Assembly: GCA_031367435.1 (NCBI GenBank)
Contig: JANLPV010000095.1
Location: 1 to 64,000, forward strand
Direction of reading: 5' to 3'
DNA from: WLMZ01 sp031367435
GTDB lineage: Bacteria > Actinomycetota > Acidimicrobiia > Acidimicrobiales > Ilumatobacteraceae
DNA length: 64,000 nt
This document shows positions 61,382-64,000 of the stretch, piece by piece (the stretch's first letter is position 1; every line of letters starts with the position of its first letter). The translations under genes and the position numbers were made by a program. The notes beneath the pieces are model-generated. The model made no database searches and was not told the origin of the DNA. It was given only the letters and a program-made list of their open reading frames with translations.

Positions 61382-62587
61382 TCAGCCCAGCTTCGTGAGG
61401 CCCTTTTTGAGATTGCGGATTCCCTGGCCGATGCGTTGTTCGTTCTCGATGAGGGCAAATCGAGCGAAGCCCTCGCCACCCGGCCCGAACCCAAGGCCAG
61501 GCGATAAGGCAACGTCGCACTCACGCACAACGAGCGAACAGAACTCCACCGAGCTGAGTTCGGCGTACGGCTCGGGAATCGGTGCCCACACGAACATCGA
61601 ACCCTTCGGCTTAGGGATCTCCCACCCAATTCGGCCGAGGCCATCGATCAACGCGTCGCGCCGACTCTCATAGATTGCGCAGACCTCTTCGGGATAGTCC
61701 GATGCCTCGTTCATCGTGACGGTCGCGGCAATTTGGACAGGTTGGAACATGCCGTAGTCGAGATAACTCTTCAGCTTGACGAGAGCCTGCACGACCTCGT
61801 GATTGCCAACAAGAAATGCGCAGCGCCATCCGGCCATCGAGAAACTCTTGGTCATGCTGTAGAGCTCGACGGCACATTCCTTGGCACCTTCGGCCTGCAG
61901 GATCGACGGGGGCTGATAGCCCTCGAAGCCGACGTCGGCATACGCGAAGTCGTGCACCACGATCATCTCGCGCTCGCGGCAGAAGTCGACAACTCGTTGC
62001 ATGAAGTCGAGGTCGACGACGGCACCGGTGGGGTTATGCGGAAAAGAAATCACGAGCACTCGCGGCTTTGGCCAACCCACGTCGTACGCGGTGGTCAAGC
62101 TGTCGAAGAAGTCGCCGGTGAAGTCGCCCTGCACGCGTGGATCAGCGAGGTGACGCATGGGCACTTGACGAAGATCGGCGCCTGCGAACAACGGTCCGTA
62201 GATGTGGATGGGATAGCTGGGACTTGGCACGATGGCGGCATCACCGCGGTCGAGCAGCACCCACATCAGGTGACTGAATCCCTCTTTCGATCCAATCGTG
62301 TTCGTGATCTCAAGCTCAGGGTCGAGCGTGACGCCCCACTTGCGTTCGTAGAGGGCAGCAACGGCCTCGCGCAGCTTGGGGAGGCCACGGCTCAGCGAGT
62401 AGCGGTGATTCTTCGGATTCTGCGCCGCCTCGATGAGCTTTTCGACAGCGATCTGCGGCGACGGGATATCGGGGTTACCGAAACCCAAATCGATCACGTC
62501 CGCGCCTGCTCGGCGTGCCTCGATCTTCAGGTTGTTGATGATCGTAAAAACATACGGTGGCAGGTTGGTGATGCGGCGAAATTCCAT
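61382..62587 (-). CDS. class I/II pyridoxal-phosphate aminotransferase (AlaC-like)
   Basis: Fold-type I aminotransferase of 401 residues. The opening FRRITNLPPYVFTIINNLK is close to AlaC, and the family motifs are GFGNPDIPSP, ISFPHNPTGAVVD (with the conserved Asn), YADVGFEGYQPPS and the PLP Lys in SMTKSFSMAGWRCAFLVG (about residue 244). AlaC-type enzymes make alanine from pyruvate and glutamate; LL-diaminopimelate aminotransferase is a close alternative. The ATG is at 62587. It is divergent from ppa. Confidence 0.85.
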   Translation of the reverse strand: MEFRRITNLPPYVFTIINNLKIEARRAGADVIDLGFGNPDIPSPQIAVEKLIEAAQNPKNHRYSLSRGLPKLREAVAALYERKWGVTLDPELEITNTIGSKEGFSHLMWVLLDRGDAAIVPSPSYPIHIYGPLFAGADLRQVPMRHLADPRVQGDFTGDFFDSLTTAYDVGWPKPRVLVISFPHNPTGAVVDLDFMQRVVDFCREREMIVVHDFAYADVGFEGYQPPSILQAEGAKECAVELYSMTKSFSMAGWRCAFLVGNHEVVQALVKLKSYLDYGMFQPVQIAATVTMNEASDYPEEVCAIYESRRDALIDGLGRIGWEIPKPKGSMFVWAPIPEPYAELSSVEFCSLVVRECDVALSPGLGFGPGGEGFARFALIENEQRIGQGIRNLKKGLTKLG

Positions 62588-62700
62588 AGCAGGCTCACGC
62601 TAGTTGGTACGTCAGTCCGAGCCGCAGCTGATATGGCGCGCAACGTCAATCTCTGTCAGAGGGCATGCCCGCCGCAGACATCTTGTGTCACGATGTCGAA

Positions 62701-63210
62701 ATGGCAAAAGAACCCGGTGACGGATGCATTCACGTGGTCATCGAAATTCCGCGCGGCAGCCGCAACAAATACGAAATCGACCACGACACCGGCAAGGTGT
62801 TTCTTGATCGACGCCTCTTCACGGCCACCACCTATCCGGCCGACTATGGCTTCATCCCCGACACGCTGGGCGGCGACGGCGATCCGCTCGACGCGCTCGT
62901 CCTACTCGAAGACCCCGTGTATCCCGGTGTGTGGGTAGAGGCGCGCCCGGTTGGAGTGCTGTTCATGCACGACGAGGCGGGCGAGGACGCCAAGATCTTG
63001 TGCGTGCCGCCACGCGAGCCGCGCTGGGCCGATGTGCACGATCTCGAAGATCTCACACCTCAACTCGTCGCCGAAATCCAACACTTCTTCGAGGTGTACA
63101 AGGCGCTCGAACCCGGCAAGTCGTCGTCCACGGCGGGGTTGGCCGGTCGTGAGGCTGCGTGGGCGGAGATCACCAAGGCACGCGAGAACTATCCGGGGCC
63201 TGCGCACTGA
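62701..63210 (+). CDS. ppa: inorganic pyrophosphatase
   Basis: A family I soluble pyrophosphatase. VVIEIPRGSRNKYEIDHDTG and TYPADYGFIPDTLGGDGDPL with DALVLLEDP contain the metal-binding DxDPxDxxVL-type cluster (about residues 52-65). The length, 169 residues, is typical. The ATG at 62701 is preferred to an upstream one at 62665, which would add 12 less conserved residues. It ends 20 bases before a 17-bp tandem array. Confidence 0.94.
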   Translation: MAKEPGDGCIHVVIEIPRGSRNKYEIDHDTGKVFLDRRLFTATTYPADYGFIPDTLGGDGDPLDALVLLEDPVYPGVWVEARPVGVLFMHDEAGEDAKILCVPPREPRWADVHDLEDLTPQLVAEIQHFFEVYKALEPGKSSSTAGLAGREAAWAEITKARENYPGPAH

Positions 63211-63230
63211 CACAAGCAGACCGCCCTGGC

Positions 63231-63348
63231 AGTGGTGTGTCGTGATCAGTGGTGTGTCGTGATCAGTGGTGTGTCGCGATCAGTGGTGTGTCGCGATCAG
63301 TGGTGTGTCGCGATCAGTGGTGTGTCGTGATCAGTGGTGTGTCGTTGG
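63231..63348. repeat. 17-bp tandem repeat array, about 6.9 copies
   Basis: Six full copies of AGTGGTGTGTCGYGATC start at 63231, 63248, 63265, 63282, 63299 and 63316, and a seventh, partial and diverging copy runs to 63348. Copies 3, 4 and 5 have C and the others T at position 13; otherwise they are identical. The array lies between the convergent ppa and ROK genes, and the ROK stop (63331-63333) and last codons are inside it. Confidence 0.95.
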
Positions 63349-64000
63349 TAGGAGCGCTGCACCGATCGCTCCAGCACGCTCACCGAGTTCAGCGAAACGC
63401 AACACCGGATGCGGACGATGCTCGGGCGAGTACAAGAGCGCCGCGAACTCGCGGGCGATGGGCGGCAAAAACAGATCTTGTGCCGCCGTGAGACCGCCAC
63501 CAAGAACGATGCACGCCGGATCGAGAATGTTGGTGAGGTTCACCAGACCGAGCGCTACCCAATGCGCGAACTCATCGATCACCACCAGCATCTCGCGGTC
63601 ACCCGCTCGCGCGCTCTCGACAACTTCTTCGCCGCGCCGCCCGCCGGCAAGCATTTGCAGCCCACGGCCTGAAGCAAAACGTTCCCAGCAGCCGCGACGT
63701 CCGCATGGGCAGAATGGTCCGTCGGGTTGCACGACGATGTGACCGATCTCGCCCGCGAAGCCGTTGGTACCGCGCTGCAAATGGCCGCCCATCACGAGAC
63801 CGCCCCCGATACCGGTGCCAAGGGTGACAAGCACGACGTCGTCGAAACCACGAGCTGCGCCGTGCTGCCATTCGGCCAACACCGCACACGTCGCGTCGTT
63901 GTCGACAGCAACCGGACGACCGAGCGCCTCAGACAGGAGCGGGCCAACGCGCACCTCAAAGGCGCGCATCAGGTTGGGCGCGGCGCGCAACACACCATCG
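63331..64000 (-). CDS. ROK-family kinase, 5' end cut by window edge
   Basis: About 223 codons are present; the N-terminus with the ATP phosphate loop is beyond 64000. Visible are DNDATCAVLAEWQHGAAR (with the catalytic Asp), LVTLGTGIGGGLVMGG, the zinc motif CPCGRRGCWERFASG (CxCGxxGCxE type) and GGGLTAA. It is a ROK sugar kinase, likely glucokinase, distinct from the ROK gene at 45201. The reading frame stays open to the edge, and the DGVLRAAPNL stretch there is an expected internal position. Its last residues (TTHH) come from the 17-bp array. Confidence 0.9.
   Translation of the reverse strand, partial: DGVLRAAPNLMRAFEVRVGPLLSEALGRPVAVDNDATCAVLAEWQHGAARGFDDVVLVTLGTGIGGGLVMGGHLQRGTNGFAGEIGHIVVQPDGPFCPCGRRGCWERFASGRGLQMLAGGRRGEEVVESARAGDREMLVVIDEFAHWVALGLVNLTNILDPACIVLGGGLTAAQDLFLPPIAREFAALLYSPEHRPHPVLRFAELGERAGAIGAALLPTTHH

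Noticed and set aside
61733..62938. 401-codon plus-strand open frame across the aminotransferase and ppa starts
   Set aside because: It is antisense to the aminotransferase and out of frame with ppa, both of which carry clear family motifs.
63231..63348. CRISPR array
   Set aside because: The 17-bp units are directly adjacent with no unique spacers, and no cas genes are nearby.

Overview
The window looks like chromosome of an actinobacterium with roughly 60% G+C, probably of the class Acidimicrobiia. The phylum call rests on a mycothiol ligase (mshC), an F420:NADP oxidoreductase-like protein, an InhA-type enoyl-ACP reductase, a bacterial proteasome activator (Bpa/PafE), an MtrA/MtrB-like two-component pair followed by a GerMN lipoprotein, DivIVA/Wag31 and SepF beside ftsZ, no ftsA, and an ileS T-box of the translational type. 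The class assignment is inference from overall gene content. Almost everything is ordinary core genome. I see no prophage, insertion sequence, CRISPR array, tRNA or rRNA.

Layout. 1-6.7 kb (minus): thrS, HIT hydrolase, a membrane protein and a truncated CDP-alcohol phosphatidyltransferase, an order that resembles the mycobacterial thrS-HIT-pgsA neighbourhood; then plsC-like acyltransferase, mshC and the F420 reductase. 6.7-18 kb: inhA, a large DUF255 thioredoxin-fold protein, a lipoprotein, a nitroreductase, dnaE, bpa, a phosphodiesterase-like protein and an Rrf2 regulator. 18-20.8 kb (minus): rluD-like, lspA, a Lys/Ala-tailed DksA/TraR-like protein and a DUF167 protein. 20.8-42.1 kb (minus): ileS with its T-box, divIVA, sepF, yggS, ftsZ, ftsQ, murB, murC, murG, ftsW, murD, mraY, murE, ftsI, ftsL-like, rsmH and mraZ, transcribed from mraZ towards ileS. 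42-50.5 kb: lipoate ligase, HNH nuclease, acyl-CoA dehydrogenase, ROK kinase, and a plus-strand MoxR-DUF58-transglutaminase operon. 50.5-64 kb: DUF3040 protein, dinB, Nudix, polyprenol-phosphate mannosyltransferase-like GT2, an inositol-phosphatase/response regulator/histidine kinase/GerMN lipoprotein block, pfkA, glpK, an ACT protein, an aminotransferase, ppa and a second ROK kinase cut by the window end.

The division and cell-wall (dcw) block is the main system. Nearly every junction from mraZ to ftsQ overlaps by 1-7 bases or is only a few bases apart, so its products are probably translationally coupled. It makes the lipid II precursor (MurB, C, D, E, MraY, MurG), exports or polymerises it at the septum (FtsW, FtsI, FtsL, FtsQ) and places the ring (FtsZ, SepF, DivIVA). 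murF, normally between murE and mraY, is absent. Three regulatory layers are visible: MraZ boxes laid over the mraZ promoter, a strongly structured leader in the mraZ-rsmH gap with mutually exclusive helices, and an isoleucine T-box before ileS.

The best leads for follow-up are the rsmH leader, the mraZ operator and upstream repeat pair, the ultrashort ileS T-box, the histone-H1-like tail on a cysteine-less DksA/TraR protein, the missing murF, and two 17-bp tandem arrays that both run into the 3' end of a gene at convergent junctions.
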